Shown here in pieces: positions 56,087 to 64,000 of a stretch of DNA of 64,000 nt (its first letter is position 1; each line of letters opens with the position of its first letter). The notes under the pieces are model-generated. The model was not told the origin of the DNA. It saw only the letters and a list, made by a program, of their open reading frames with translations, and did no database searches. Position numbers and translations under genes: made by a program. The DNA is from Hyphococcus sp. (GTDB lineage: Bacteria > Pseudomonadota > Alphaproteobacteria > Caulobacterales > Parvularculaceae): the NCBI GenBank assembly GCA_013002535.1, contig JABDJK010000116.1, positions 62,001 to 126,000 of the forward strand, read 5' to 3'.

Positions 56087-57666
56087 TATTGCCCTCCCGC
56101 TGATAAAGCAGCATCATAATTTTCAATCAAGAGATCTACCGCAGGTGAGAATACGTCGAGCGCTGGACCAGGATAAAATCCAAGAAACAAAGCGAACGCC
56201 ATCAACAAACCGAGCGGCGCCCATTCCCGCCAGTTCACGTCCGGTATTTCAAACAGAGCTTCCTTGACGAGTTCACCGTAGATTACCTGCCGATAAAGGC
56301 GCAGCGCGTAAGCTGCAGACAGGATAACGCCGAAGGCCGCAAAGAACGCAATCCAACTGTTCACTTTGAAGGCGCCGGTCATAGCGAGGATCTCGCCGAC
56401 GAAGCCACTGGTGCCGGGGAGGCCCACATTGCCGAGTGTAAAGAATAAAAACAGGAAGGCGTAAATTGGCATTCGATGGACGAGCCCGCCATAGGCCGCG
56501 ATCTCGCGCGTATGCATCCGGTCGTAGACAACGCCGACGCATAGAAACAGGGCGCCGGAAATAAATCCATGCGAAAGCATTTGGAACAGCCCGCCTTCGA
56601 TGCCCTGTTTCGTTCCAGTGAAAATGCCCATGGTTACAAAGCCCATATGGGCGACGGACGAATAGGCGATCAGCTTTTTCATATCCTCTTGCGCCAAAGC
56701 AACGAGCGACGTGTAAATGATGGCAACGATCGAAAGCGCATATACCAATGGCGCAAAATCGAGGCTGGCGAGCGGGAACATCGGCAACGAGAAGCGCAAG
56801 AAGCCATAACCGCCCATCTTTAGAAGGATTGCGGCGAGAACAACGGAGCCAGCCGTCGGCGCCTGAACGTGAGCGTCGGGTAGCCAAGTGTGCACCGGCC
56901 ACATTGGCATTTTCACAGCGAATGATGCGAAGAACGCAATCCACAGCCATCTTTGTGCCCCGTGGGAAAATTCAAATTGCTGCAGCGTCGGAATGTCTGT
57001 GGTGCCGGCCTTCGAATACATCCAAGCCATGGCGACGAGCAAAAGCAGCGAGCCGACGAGCGTAAATAGAAAAAATTTCACCGCGGCATAAACACGGCTC
57101 GGCATGGTGTAGCCAGCGAATTCTTTTGTGCCTTTGGAACCCCAAACACCGATGATAAGGAACATCGGGATAAGGCTAGCCTCGAAGAAGATGTAAAAAA
57201 CAAAGAGATCGAGTGCGCAGAATACGCCGAGCATCAGCGTTTCCAGTACAAGAAACGCAATCATGTAGTCAGCGACACGATCCTTGATCGAATTCCATGA
57301 CGCCAGGATGCAAATCGGCATGATGAAAGTCGTCAAGAGAACAAATAAAATCGATATGCCGTCAACGCCCATCTTGTAGCTGATGCCGCCGCCGAGCCAC
57401 GCCGCCTGCTCAACCAATTGGAAGCCGGCAATTGACGGATCAAACTGACTGTAGGCCACGAGCGAAACAACCAACACACCAATCGTTGTAATCATCGCGA
57501 CGCGGCGCGCATTGGATGCGAGCTGTTCCTGATCCTTTTTGGCGATAACGCCATCATCATCGGTGCGCGCCATGACCCGCGCGACTGCGATCAGAATGGC
57601 GCCAAGGAGCGGCGCAAAAACAGTGAACGAAAGCCAGGGTTGCTGCGCAAAGCTTTCCGTAATCAT
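56086..57666 (-). CDS. nuoM: NADH-quinone oxidoreductase subunit M
   Basis: 526 residues, 14 membrane helices. Key blocks: the glutamate in [52 protein letters not shown], and [23 protein letters not shown]. Overlaps nuoL by four bases (ATGA 57663-57666) and nuoN by one. Confidence 0.97.
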   Translation of the reverse strand: MITESFAQQPWLSFTVFAPLLGAILIAVARVMARTDDDGVIAKKDQEQLASNARRVAMITTIGVLVVSLVAYSQFDPSIAGFQLVEQAAWLGGGISYKMGVDGISILFVLLTTFIMPICILASWNSIKDRVADYMIAFLVLETLMLGVFCALDLFVFYIFFEASLIPMFLIIGVWGSKGTKEFAGYTMPSRVYAAVKFFLFTLVGSLLLLVAMAWMYSKAGTTDIPTLQQFEFSHGAQRWLWIAFFASFAVKMPMWPVHTWLPDAHVQAPTAGSVVLAAILLKMGGYGFLRFSLPMFPLASLDFAPLVYALSIVAIIYTSLVALAQEDMKKLIAYSSVAHMGFVTMGIFTGTKQGIEGGLFQMLSHGFISGALFLCVGVVYDRMHTREIAAYGGLVHRMPIYAFLFLFFTLGNVGLPGTSGFVGEILAMTGAFKVNSWIAFFAAFGVILSAAYALRLYRQVIYGELVKEALFEIPDVNWREWAPLGLLMAFALFLGFYPGPALDVFSPAVDLLIENYDAALSAGGQ

Positions 57667-59789
57667 TGACCGCCCCCCGCCCGGATGAGGATCATCGTTA
57701 CGAAGATCGCAATGCCGACGAGCATGGCGAAAGCGTAGTGATAAACATAGCCGCTCTGGACTTTGACAATTTTGCGGGCGCTGCTGGCGACTAGCGCAGC
57801 AATGCCGTCCGGGCCAACGCCGTCAATGGTTTTACCGTCGCCCTCCTTCCAAAGGAAACGCCCGAACAAGAGCGCTGGACGCACCAACAAAAAGTCGTAT
57901 ATCTCGTCGAAATACCATTTGTTTTTGAGGAATGCGTATATCATGCCGCCCTCTCGCAAGAGCCCCGGTCGCAGCGGATCTCCGCGCAAATAAAACGCAG
58001 CTGCAGAAATCGTACCGATTAACATCGCCAGGAATGGAGACCACAATACCCAAGTCGGAACGTGGTGCCCGCCCTTTTCCGCGTGATCGCCTTCAGCAGT
58101 ATGTTCGTCTGTGGCTGCGCCATGATTATCGTTTGCCTCTTCATAATGATCGTCGCCGGCGGCAGCGTGGCCATCAGACGCTTCTTCGTGATGGACTTCG
58201 TTGACGTAGAGAGCGCCGTTCCAGAAGTCGTCGGACTTCTTGCCTACGAAATTCGGGTAAAACGCCATGCCGGCGACGAGCGCGCCAATTGCAAGCGGCA
58301 CAAGAGGCCACATCATCGTGTTCGGGACTTCATGAGGATGTTTGCGGACTTCCTCCGGCGCGCGGCTCGGCCCCCAGAAGGTCAGGAAGATCAAACGCCA
58401 GGAATAAAACGCCGTCATCGCCGCGGCGAGCAGTCCCATAACAAACGCAAAATATCCGAATGCGCGGCCAGCTTCGCCAGCAGCGAAAGCGCCTTCAATG
58501 ACCATATCTTTTGAGACAAAACCCGCCGTGCCGAATGGCGCGCCGAACAAATAAAGGCCCGGGATGCCAACGCCGGTAATCGCTATCGTGCCGATGATCA
58601 TCAGGATATGCGTGAAGGGCATGAGGTCTTTGACGCCGCCCATTTTTTTGATGTTTTGCTCATGGTGCATGCCGATGATGACAGCGCCAGAGCCGAGGAA
58701 CAAAAGCGCCTTGAAGAAGGCATGCGTAAACAGGTGGAACATCGCCGCACCGTACGCGCCGACGCCCGCCGCAAAGAACATGTAGCCAAGCTGTGAACAT
58801 GTCGAATAGGCAACGACTTTTTTGATATCGTCCTGCAACAAGCCTACAGTTGCGGCGAAGAATGCGGTAATCGCGCCGACCACCGTCACCATCGCTGCGG
58901 CGTTTGGCGCATATTCGAAAATTACCGAACAACGGCAAACCAGAAATACGCCGGCTGTCACCATCGTCGCGGCGTGGATCAACGCGGAAACAGGCGTCGG
59001 GCCCTCCATCGCGTCCGGCAACCAGGTGTGCAGAAAAAACTGCGCAGACTTGCCCATGGCGCCAATGAACAATAGCACGCCGATCACAGTTAGCGCATGC
59101 CAGTCATTGCCCAGGAACGTGATCGTCAGCGACTGGATATGATCCCCGGCAATCTGTCCATAGGGGACAACTGTTGCGTCGCTAGCGACCGCGGCGAAGA
59201 CTTCATCAAACTGAATCGTGCCAAAAACATAAAAGATGCACATGATGCCGAGGGCGAAACCAAAGTCGCCGACCCGATTGACGACAAATGCCTTGATCGC
59301 AGCATCATTGGCGGATTTCTTTTTGAACCAGAAGCCGATCAACAAATAGGAAGCAAGCCCCACGCCCTCCCAACCAAAGAAGAGCTGAAGGAAGTTGTCC
59401 GCTGTCACCAGCGTCAACATGGCGAACGTAAATAGCGAGAGATAAGCGAAGAAACGCGACTGCTCGCCGTAATCCTTCATGTAGCCCATTGAATACATAT
59501 GGACGAGGAAGGATACGGAGTTGATGACGACGAGCATGACGGCGGAAAGCGTGTCCAACCGAACCGACCAATTGGCCTCAAAGCCGCCAGATGAAATCCA
59601 CGTAAACAATTCACGCGTACGCGCATTGCCGCCAAGAGCAACGTCAAAAAACAAAATCCAAGCGAGCACCGCTGCGACCAGCAACAAGCCGGTTGTTACA
59701 AGCTCCGCCGCGCGCGCGCCGAATAGCCGGCCGACAGGCATCGCCAACATGGCGCCGAATAAGGGAAGGAGTACGACAAACGGGTCCAT
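57663..59789 (-). CDS. nuoL: NADH-quinone oxidoreductase subunit L
   Basis: 708 residues. The channel blocks are [19 protein letters not shown] (Glu), [30 protein letters not shown], and [22 protein letters not shown] His/Asp/Glu-rich insert at about residues 528-576 (58062-58205; [16 protein letters not shown] and similar) sits before [14 protein letters not shown] and is much longer than usual for this loop. The long lateral helix region ends the protein. Confidence 0.97.
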   Translation of the reverse strand: MDPFVVLLPLFGAMLAMPVGRLFGARAAELVTTGLLLVAAVLAWILFFDVALGGNARTRELFTWISSGGFEANWSVRLDTLSAVMLVVINSVSFLVHMYSMGYMKDYGEQSRFFAYLSLFTFAMLTLVTADNFLQLFFGWEGVGLASYLLIGFWFKKKSANDAAIKAFVVNRVGDFGFALGIMCIFYVFGTIQFDEVFAAVASDATVVPYGQIAGDHIQSLTITFLGNDWHALTVIGVLLFIGAMGKSAQFFLHTWLPDAMEGPTPVSALIHAATMVTAGVFLVCRCSVIFEYAPNAAAMVTVVGAITAFFAATVGLLQDDIKKVVAYSTCSQLGYMFFAAGVGAYGAAMFHLFTHAFFKALLFLGSGAVIIGMHHEQNIKKMGGVKDLMPFTHILMIIGTIAITGVGIPGLYLFGAPFGTAGFVSKDMVIEGAFAAGEAGRAFGYFAFVMGLLAAAMTAFYSWRLIFLTFWGPSRAPEEVRKHPHEVPNTMMWPLVPLAIGALVAGMAFYPNFVGKKSDDFWNGALYVNEVHHEEASDGHAAAGDDHYEEANDNHGAATDEHTAEGDHAEKGGHHVPTWVLWSPFLAMLIGTISAAAFYLRGDPLRPGLLREGGMIYAFLKNKWYFDEIYDFLLVRPALLFGRFLWKEGDGKTIDGVGPDGIAALVASSARKIVKVQSGYVYHYAFAMLVGIAIFVTMILIRAGGGQ

Positions 59790-59796
59790 CTTGCGA

Positions 59797-60108
59797 TCAG
59801 TTCTTCATCAGATTGGCGTCGTCGACGGAGATATCGCCGCGCTTGCGGAAATAGGCGACCAGAATTGCGAGACCGACCGCAGCCTCCGCAGCCGCAACAG
59901 TCAAAACCATAAACGCAAAAACCTGCCCGGTGAGATCGCCAAGGAATTGTGAAAACGCAACGAGGTTGATGTTAACGGCGAGAAGCATCAGTTCGATCGA
60001 CATTAGAATGACGATGACATTTTTCCGGTTGAGAAAAATGCCGGCCATGCCAATCGCAAATAGAATTGCGGCGACGCTTAAAAAATGTCCCAGTCCGATC
60101 TCAGCCAT
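59797..60108 (-). CDS. nuoK: NADH-quinone oxidoreductase subunit K
   Basis: 103 residues, three helices. [18 protein letters not shown] carries the conserved channel Glu and [20 protein letters not shown] the second. Seven bases before nuoL and eight after nuoJ. Confidence 0.96.
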   Translation of the reverse strand: MAEIGLGHFLSVAAILFAIGMAGIFLNRKNVIVILMSIELMLLAVNINLVAFSQFLGDLTGQVFAFMVLTVAAAEAAVGLAILVAYFRKRGDISVDDANLMKN

Positions 60109-60116
60109 CTCGCGCC

Positions 60117-60752
60117 CTAAGTAAGCCCCTGTCCTGAAGGAATGTCTTTTAGCTCGACGCCTTCTTCCCGCTTGCGCGCAACCTGCGCCGCCGGGTCTTG
60201 TTTCTTGATGCCCTCACGTGTCCGGAATGTGAGGATGATTGCGCCAATCATGGCGACGAGCAGCACCATCCCGGCTATCTGAAAGAAGTGCACGTAGTCT
60301 GTGTAAAGGATCAGGCCCAGCGCCTCGATGTTGGTTGGCCCGTTCGGATCGGAAACGGTCTGCGCCGCGGTTGGCGACGGATGCGCCCGCGCCAGTTCCG
60401 CGTCGGACGGAAACGCCCAAACGGAAACGACTAGAATTAGTTCTATGACGACCAGCGCCGCCAGCGCCCCGCCAATTGGCAGATATTGTAGGAAGCCCTG
60501 TTTCATCTCGACAAAATCGACGTCGAGCATCATCACGACGAACAGGAATAGGACCGCAACGGCGCCGACATAGACGACGACCAGAAGCATCGCGAGATAT
60601 TCGGCGCCCATTAGGACGAACAAACCCGCTGCCGAAATAAACGCAGTGATGAGAAATAAAACCGAATGCACGGGGTTCTTTGACGCAACAACCATCAATC
60701 CGGCGGCGATAGCGGACAGCGCGAAGACGTAAAATGCGATAGTTGCAACCAT
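60117..60752 (-). CDS. nuoJ: NADH-quinone oxidoreductase subunit J
   Basis: 211 residues, five helices. The pi-bulge helix is [20 protein letters not shown] with the typical Tyr-Val-Gly-Ala; [29 protein letters not shown] ends the membrane part. It is the first gene of this nuo segment; nuoI, normally next upstream, is absent and fabH lies there. Confidence 0.95.
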   Translation of the reverse strand: MVATIAFYVFALSAIAAGLMVVASKNPVHSVLFLITAFISAAGLFVLMGAEYLAMLLVVVYVGAVAVLFLFVVMMLDVDFVEMKQGFLQYLPIGGALAALVVIELILVVSVWAFPSDAELARAHPSPTAAQTVSDPNGPTNIEALGLILYTDYVHFFQIAGMVLLVAMIGAIILTFRTREGIKKQDPAAQVARKREEGVELKDIPSGQGLT

Positions 60753-60880
60753 ATTTACGCTCGACAGCGGGTCCTTCCTGAAAAAGGCGTACTCGTTAGA
60801 TTACCGGGCCAAGAAGGCCGCACAGGCGGGGCGCCAACCATGACCCAAAAGCGACTCACGGACCGGCGGCAATTTGGCGG

Positions 60881-60909
60881 GTTTTAGACCGGGCCGTATC
60901 GCTTTGCAA
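60881..60909 (-). promoter_or_regulatory. Candidate promoter for nuoJKLMN
   Basis: TTGCAA (60904-60909) and TAAAAC (60881-60886) on the minus strand with 17-base spacing in the 216-base gap between fabH and nuoJ. Similar to a housekeeping promoter but not a perfect one. Confidence 0.35.
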
Positions 60910-60968
60910 AGGGTCTAAGCCCTCTAGATCTGCGGTTTTTTGCCCAAACTGGGAGAGGGCATCACAGC

Positions 60969-61946
60969 CTAGTAGCGAACGAGCGCCGACCCCCATGCGA
61001 GGCCGCCGCCGAGAGCGGCGAATACAAGCAGTTCACCGCGCTTGATACGGCCATCGCGAATACCAACGTCCAGCGCCAATGGGATTGAGGCCGAGGACGT
61101 GTTGGCGTGCTTCTCAATGGTGACAATAACCTTGCTCTCGTCAAGATCGAGTTTTTTGGCGCAAGCCTGAATGATCCGGATATTCGCCTGATGCGGCACA
61201 AACCAGTCGATTTCGGATCGCGGGACCTTGGCGCGTTCGGTCACTTCAAAGACTGCACCCGCGATTTCCTCAACGGCGTTCTTGAAGACTTCGCGGCCAT
61301 TCATCTTGACGAGGCCGACCGTGCCGGTGGTTGACGGGCCGCCATCGGCGTAAAGGTGCTCAGCGAGGCGGCCGTCTGAAGACAGATAGGTCGCGAGAAT
61401 GCCCTGATGCGGACCGGCAGTTAATGGTTCAGCCGCGCTCAAGGCAACAGCGCCAGCGCCATCGCCAAAAAGAACACACGTGCCGCGGTCATTCCAGTCA
61501 AGGAAACAAGAGAGTTTTTCAGCGCCGATCACCAGCGCATGTTTGATTTGACCGGTTGATATAAAATTGTGCGCAATGTTCAGGCCGTAAACAAAACCGG
61601 CACAGGCGGCGGATACGTCAAAAGCAATACCGGGCGGAACACCCATTTTCTGCTGCACATAAACGGCGGTCGATGGAAAAGTTTTGTCCGGCGTTACTGT
61701 CGCGACAATGATCAGACCAATATCGTGAGGCTTCAACCCGGCTTGGTCGAGCGCGTTCCAGGCGGCAGCAACAGCGAAATCAGACGTTGCTTCATCGTCG
61801 GCGCCAAGGTGGCGCTGGCCGATGCCGCTTCGGCTTTTGATCCAGTGGTCAGACGTATCGACGGATTTCGCAAGCTCGGCGTTCGTTAATACACGCTCGG
61901 GCAAATGACCGCCGACGCCGGCAATTACAGTTTCGAATGTCGACAT
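60969..61946 (-). CDS. fabH: Beta-ketoacyl-ACP synthase III (FabH-type)
   Basis: 325 residues from MSTFETVIAG (ATG 61946); a TTG 18 bases upstream was rejected. Condenses acetyl-CoA with malonyl-ACP. Triad: C115 in DVSAACAGFVYG, His in FVPHQANIRI and Asn in HANTSSASIP. Its usual neighbours plsX and ihfA are not here; nuoJ and dusA flank it. Confidence 0.93.
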   Translation of the reverse strand: MSTFETVIAGVGGHLPERVLTNAELAKSVDTSDHWIKSRSGIGQRHLGADDEATSDFAVAAAWNALDQAGLKPHDIGLIIVATVTPDKTFPSTAVYVQQKMGVPPGIAFDVSAACAGFVYGLNIAHNFISTGQIKHALVIGAEKLSCFLDWNDRGTCVLFGDGAGAVALSAAEPLTAGPHQGILATYLSSDGRLAEHLYADGGPSTTGTVGLVKMNGREVFKNAVEEIAGAVFEVTERAKVPRSEIDWFVPHQANIRIIQACAKKLDLDESKVIVTIEKHANTSSASIPLALDVGIRDGRIKRGELLVFAALGGGLAWGSALVRY

Positions 61947-62016
61947 GGTTGACGCCCTAAACAACGCACCATCCTAACAATGTCATGGGGCAAATGATAC
62001 CGCGGCGCAAAAAAAC

Positions 62017-63003
62017 TTACGCAGCTGTGCATATGGCCAACTGTAATTCATCGGCCGCGCGGTCAAGTATTGCGGGGTCGCCATGGCGTGCGTTCTCCGT
62101 CAAATACCGCCGCCAGCCGCGCGCGCCGCGCTCGCCATGATAGAGGCCAATCATGTGGCGGATAATCGAATGCGGGCGGACACCCCGCTCAAATTGTTGT
62201 TTGAGATATTCCGACATAGCTTCGACCACTTGTTCGCGAGTCCGCGCTGGTGTGTCGTCTTCGAATAAATCGCGATCAACAGCGTTCAAAATGTAAGGCT
62301 GACCATAAGCAGCGCGCCCGAGCATGACGCCGTCAAACTCGCCAAGATGAATTTGAGCGTCGCGAACCGTCTCGATGCCGCCATTTAGAATAATCGACAG
62401 GCCGGGCCGCTCACGTTTCAATCGCGCAACAAGATCGTAATCGAGCGGCGGCAAAGTGCGGTTTTCTTTCGGGCTTAAGCCGTCGAGCCAGGCCTTGCGC
62501 GCGTGGACAATAAAGATGTCGCATCCCGCCGCTGTCACCCTATCAACAAACCCGAACAGGCTTTCTTCCGGGTCTTGATCGTCAACGCCAATGCGACATT
62601 TAACAGTGACAGGAACATCAACGGCGCTGTGCATGGCGGCGACGCAATCCGCGACAAGCGTCGGCTCTTTCATAAGGCAAGCCCCGAAGGCGCCGGACTG
62701 GACGCGGTCTGACGGGCAGCCAACATTCAAGTTGATTTCGTCATACCCGACCCCTTCGCCGATCCGCGCCGCCTCGCTGAGTTTCGCCGGGTCAGAACCG
62801 CCAAGCTGTAGCGCCACCGATTGTTCGCTTTCATCAAAGCCAAGCAAATACTCGCGATCGCCATGAATGGCTGCATCTGCGGTGATCATTTCACTATAGA
62901 GCCGGGCATGCTTAGAAATAAGCCGGTGGAAATACCGGCAATGACGGTCAGTCCCGTCCATCATGGGCGCAACGCAAAACTTATGCGAGTGATGTTCCGT
63001 CAA
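62017..63003 (-). CDS. dusA: tRNA-dihydrouridine(20/20a) synthase DusA
   Basis: 328 residues. FMN barrel: CVAPMMDGTDRHCRYFHRLI, VALQLGGSDP, INLNVGCPSDRVQSGAFGACL with catalytic C96, and HARKAWLDGLSPKENRTLPPL, a DusA-specific block. It reduces uridine 20/20a in the D-loop of tRNA. It follows the PrnB-like gene. Confidence 0.95.
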   Translation of the reverse strand: MTEHHSHKFCVAPMMDGTDRHCRYFHRLISKHARLYSEMITADAAIHGDREYLLGFDESEQSVALQLGGSDPAKLSEAARIGEGVGYDEINLNVGCPSDRVQSGAFGACLMKEPTLVADCVAAMHSAVDVPVTVKCRIGVDDQDPEESLFGFVDRVTAAGCDIFIVHARKAWLDGLSPKENRTLPPLDYDLVARLKRERPGLSIILNGGIETVRDAQIHLGEFDGVMLGRAAYGQPYILNAVDRDLFEDDTPARTREQVVEAMSEYLKQQFERGVRPHSIIRHMIGLYHGERGARGWRRYLTENARHGDPAILDRAADELQLAICTAA

Positions 63004-63023
63004 TTCAAACTCAGTAACAAAAA

Positions 63024-64000
63024 CTATTTCAACAGCGACCGCAGCTTCGCGATGTCATTATGGCGCGAGTTGATGTCTGCGCGATCAGCGGCAAGGCGCA
63101 AATCACGCAAGACCTCAAGCGACGCGAGCAGCACCGGCAGCGGCGGGCCGCTTGCCGTCACCTGCGCCAATTTTTGCTCATCGAGATCGTCAGACGGCTT
63201 CGCGATAAATTTTTCAACCAATTGATCGTGATGTTGTGCGCCGATCTCGCCGAACAATTCGCAGACTTTAAGATAAGCTCCGAGGTTTTCCTGAAACCAG
63301 GACGCGCCGGAAGAATTCCTCGCCGCCGCGAGAAATTCATTCAAAAGGCTGCGCTGGCGCATGCAGTCGCGGAGTGACGCTTGGTCCTCCGGCCGCATGA
63401 ACAGCATCTTGTCTACCAGCAGTTGCGAATAATATGCGTCATTCGCCTGACAAAGCCCGAGCAATAAATCAAGTTCATTGATTCCGGAAAAATCCCCGGC
63501 ATTGGCGCCGCGATATTCGTTCCGGCCGACAAGGTACGGTTTGTAATAAGGCCGCACGCAATAGAAGAAACGATCTGTATCAAGGTTATCAAATAGATAT
63601 TTGTTAAACTTCGCAACATCACGCAGCGCATCGGCAGCGTCTTTCAACAAGGTCTTTGCAACGGCATGAGAAATTCCGATCGGCAACACACGCCTTATTG
63701 CGTCGGCCGCGCGCTTAAAGGCAAAAATTCCCCGTGTATTATAGTCGAGGAAAAGTTTTTCGTCGCTCAAGTTTGTGAACCGCTTTGCTTTGCCATCGAC
63801 AGCGAGATTGTGCGTCGCCAGATGACTGGTGGCGAAGCGCGGCGTCACGCCAATCGATGCTGCGATGTGCAGGGCGAGCGCCGATGCTTCGCGATGGGGC
63901 GACTTTTCCTCACTCGCTGGGTTGGTCAATTCATGCCGGCGGAGCGACGCCATATAAAGACCGACATCGCCAAGGAGGTTAAACGCGCTGTCAAAGCCCT
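63024..64000 (-). CDS. PrnB-like (DUF1864) heme-protein family member, cut by window edge
   Basis: The frame is open through the right edge: upstream of the ATG at 63953 it reads FDSAFNLLGDVGLYMASLRR, which is part of the protein, so 5' sequence is missing. Diagnostic block: CVRPYYKPYLVGRNEYRGAN then AGDFSGINELDLLLGL and DAYYSQLLVDKM, matching the monodechloroaminopyrrolnitrin synthase (PrnB)/DUF1864 family in the indoleamine 2,3-dioxygenase superfamily. Heme binding and a Trp-like substrate are inferred from the family. Twenty bases precede dusA. Confidence 0.78.
   Translation of the reverse strand, partial: GFDSAFNLLGDVGLYMASLRRHELTNPASEEKSPHREASALALHIAASIGVTPRFATSHLATHNLAVDGKAKRFTNLSDEKLFLDYNTRGIFAFKRAADAIRRVLPIGISHAVAKTLLKDAADALRDVAKFNKYLFDNLDTDRFFYCVRPYYKPYLVGRNEYRGANAGDFSGINELDLLLGLCQANDAYYSQLLVDKMLFMRPEDQASLRDCMRQRSLLNEFLAAARNSSGASWFQENLGAYLKVCELFGEIGAQHHDQLVEKFIAKPSDDLDEQKLAQVTASGPPLPVLLASLEVLRDLRLAADRADINSRHNDIAKLRSLLK

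Overview
The window reads as a chromosomal segment of a flagellated alphaproteobacterium close to the Caulobacterales/Hyphomonadaceae/Parvularculaceae. The lineage markers are MipZ (division-site ATPase), FliX next to flgI with a sigma-54 (-24/-12) promoter, an alphaproteobacterial-type DksA that lacks most zinc cysteines, a pyruvate dehydrogenase whose E1-beta carries its own lipoyl domain, a TTAA-N7-TTAA CtrA-type box, and the gene order nuoJKLMN-birA-coaX-rnj-DUF1467. This placement is inferred from gene content, not from a database search.

Layout. 1-6.7 kb (minus strand): 5' part of mfd, sdhE, rplA, rplK with an L1-binding-site-like leader, then pdhC and pdhB separated by GFA and DUF805 genes. 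6.9-20 kb: a secreted beta-helix protein, DUF1330, SDR, pyrG, secG, a 2OG oxygenase, a DUF885 peptidase-like protein, a secreted protein, rsmB, guaB, an Ntn-hydrolase-like gene and rlmE. 20.2-21.7 kb (plus): three small envelope or stress genes ending in a BON-LysM (Kbp/YgaU-like) protein. 22.0-23.2 kb: a decayed DUF6249 / ECF sigma / membrane-protein cluster. 23.2-26.9 kb: dksA, fliX, flgI, flgJ-like, FlbY/FlgN-like, nnrU. 27-35 kb: accessory genes (YbjN, membrane-tethered lysozyme, Fe-S uracil-DNA glycosylase, Cys-repeat protein, a broken GFA gene, CNT transporter, PMM/PGM) interleaved with dispersed repeats. 35.3-48.6 kb: photolyase, acyl-CoA ligase, nitronate monooxygenase, ABA4-like, creA, pyk, dienelactone hydrolase, DnaJ-like, mipZ, PapD-like, SPOR lipoprotein, DUF1489 and a second tethered lysozyme. 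49-49.7 kb: a frame-disrupted PEP-CTERM-like gene. 49.7-64 kb (minus): mgtE, DUF1467, rnj, coaX, birA, nuoN-J, fabH, dusA and a PrnB-like gene running off the right edge.

Main observations. (1) Palindromic repeat elements occur between genes and also in frame inside two essential-type genes, pdhC (inter-domain linker) and rsmB, so they have been absorbed as protein segments. (2) A set of genes is decaying: the DUF6249-ECF sigma-membrane trio has several lesions each, a GFA gene and an ABA4-like gene carry early in-frame stops, and a PEP-CTERM-like gene has a -1 disruption at a T-run. (3) Two chromosomal GH24 lysozymes have C-terminal membrane anchors and no phage context; the second lacks the catalytic Asp. 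(4) The rplK leader resembles the L1 site of 23S rRNA. No CRISPR array, rRNA, tRNA, insertion sequence or prophage was recognised. I did not find a clearly new multi-gene system; the in-frame repeats and the tethered lysozyme pair are the strongest leads.
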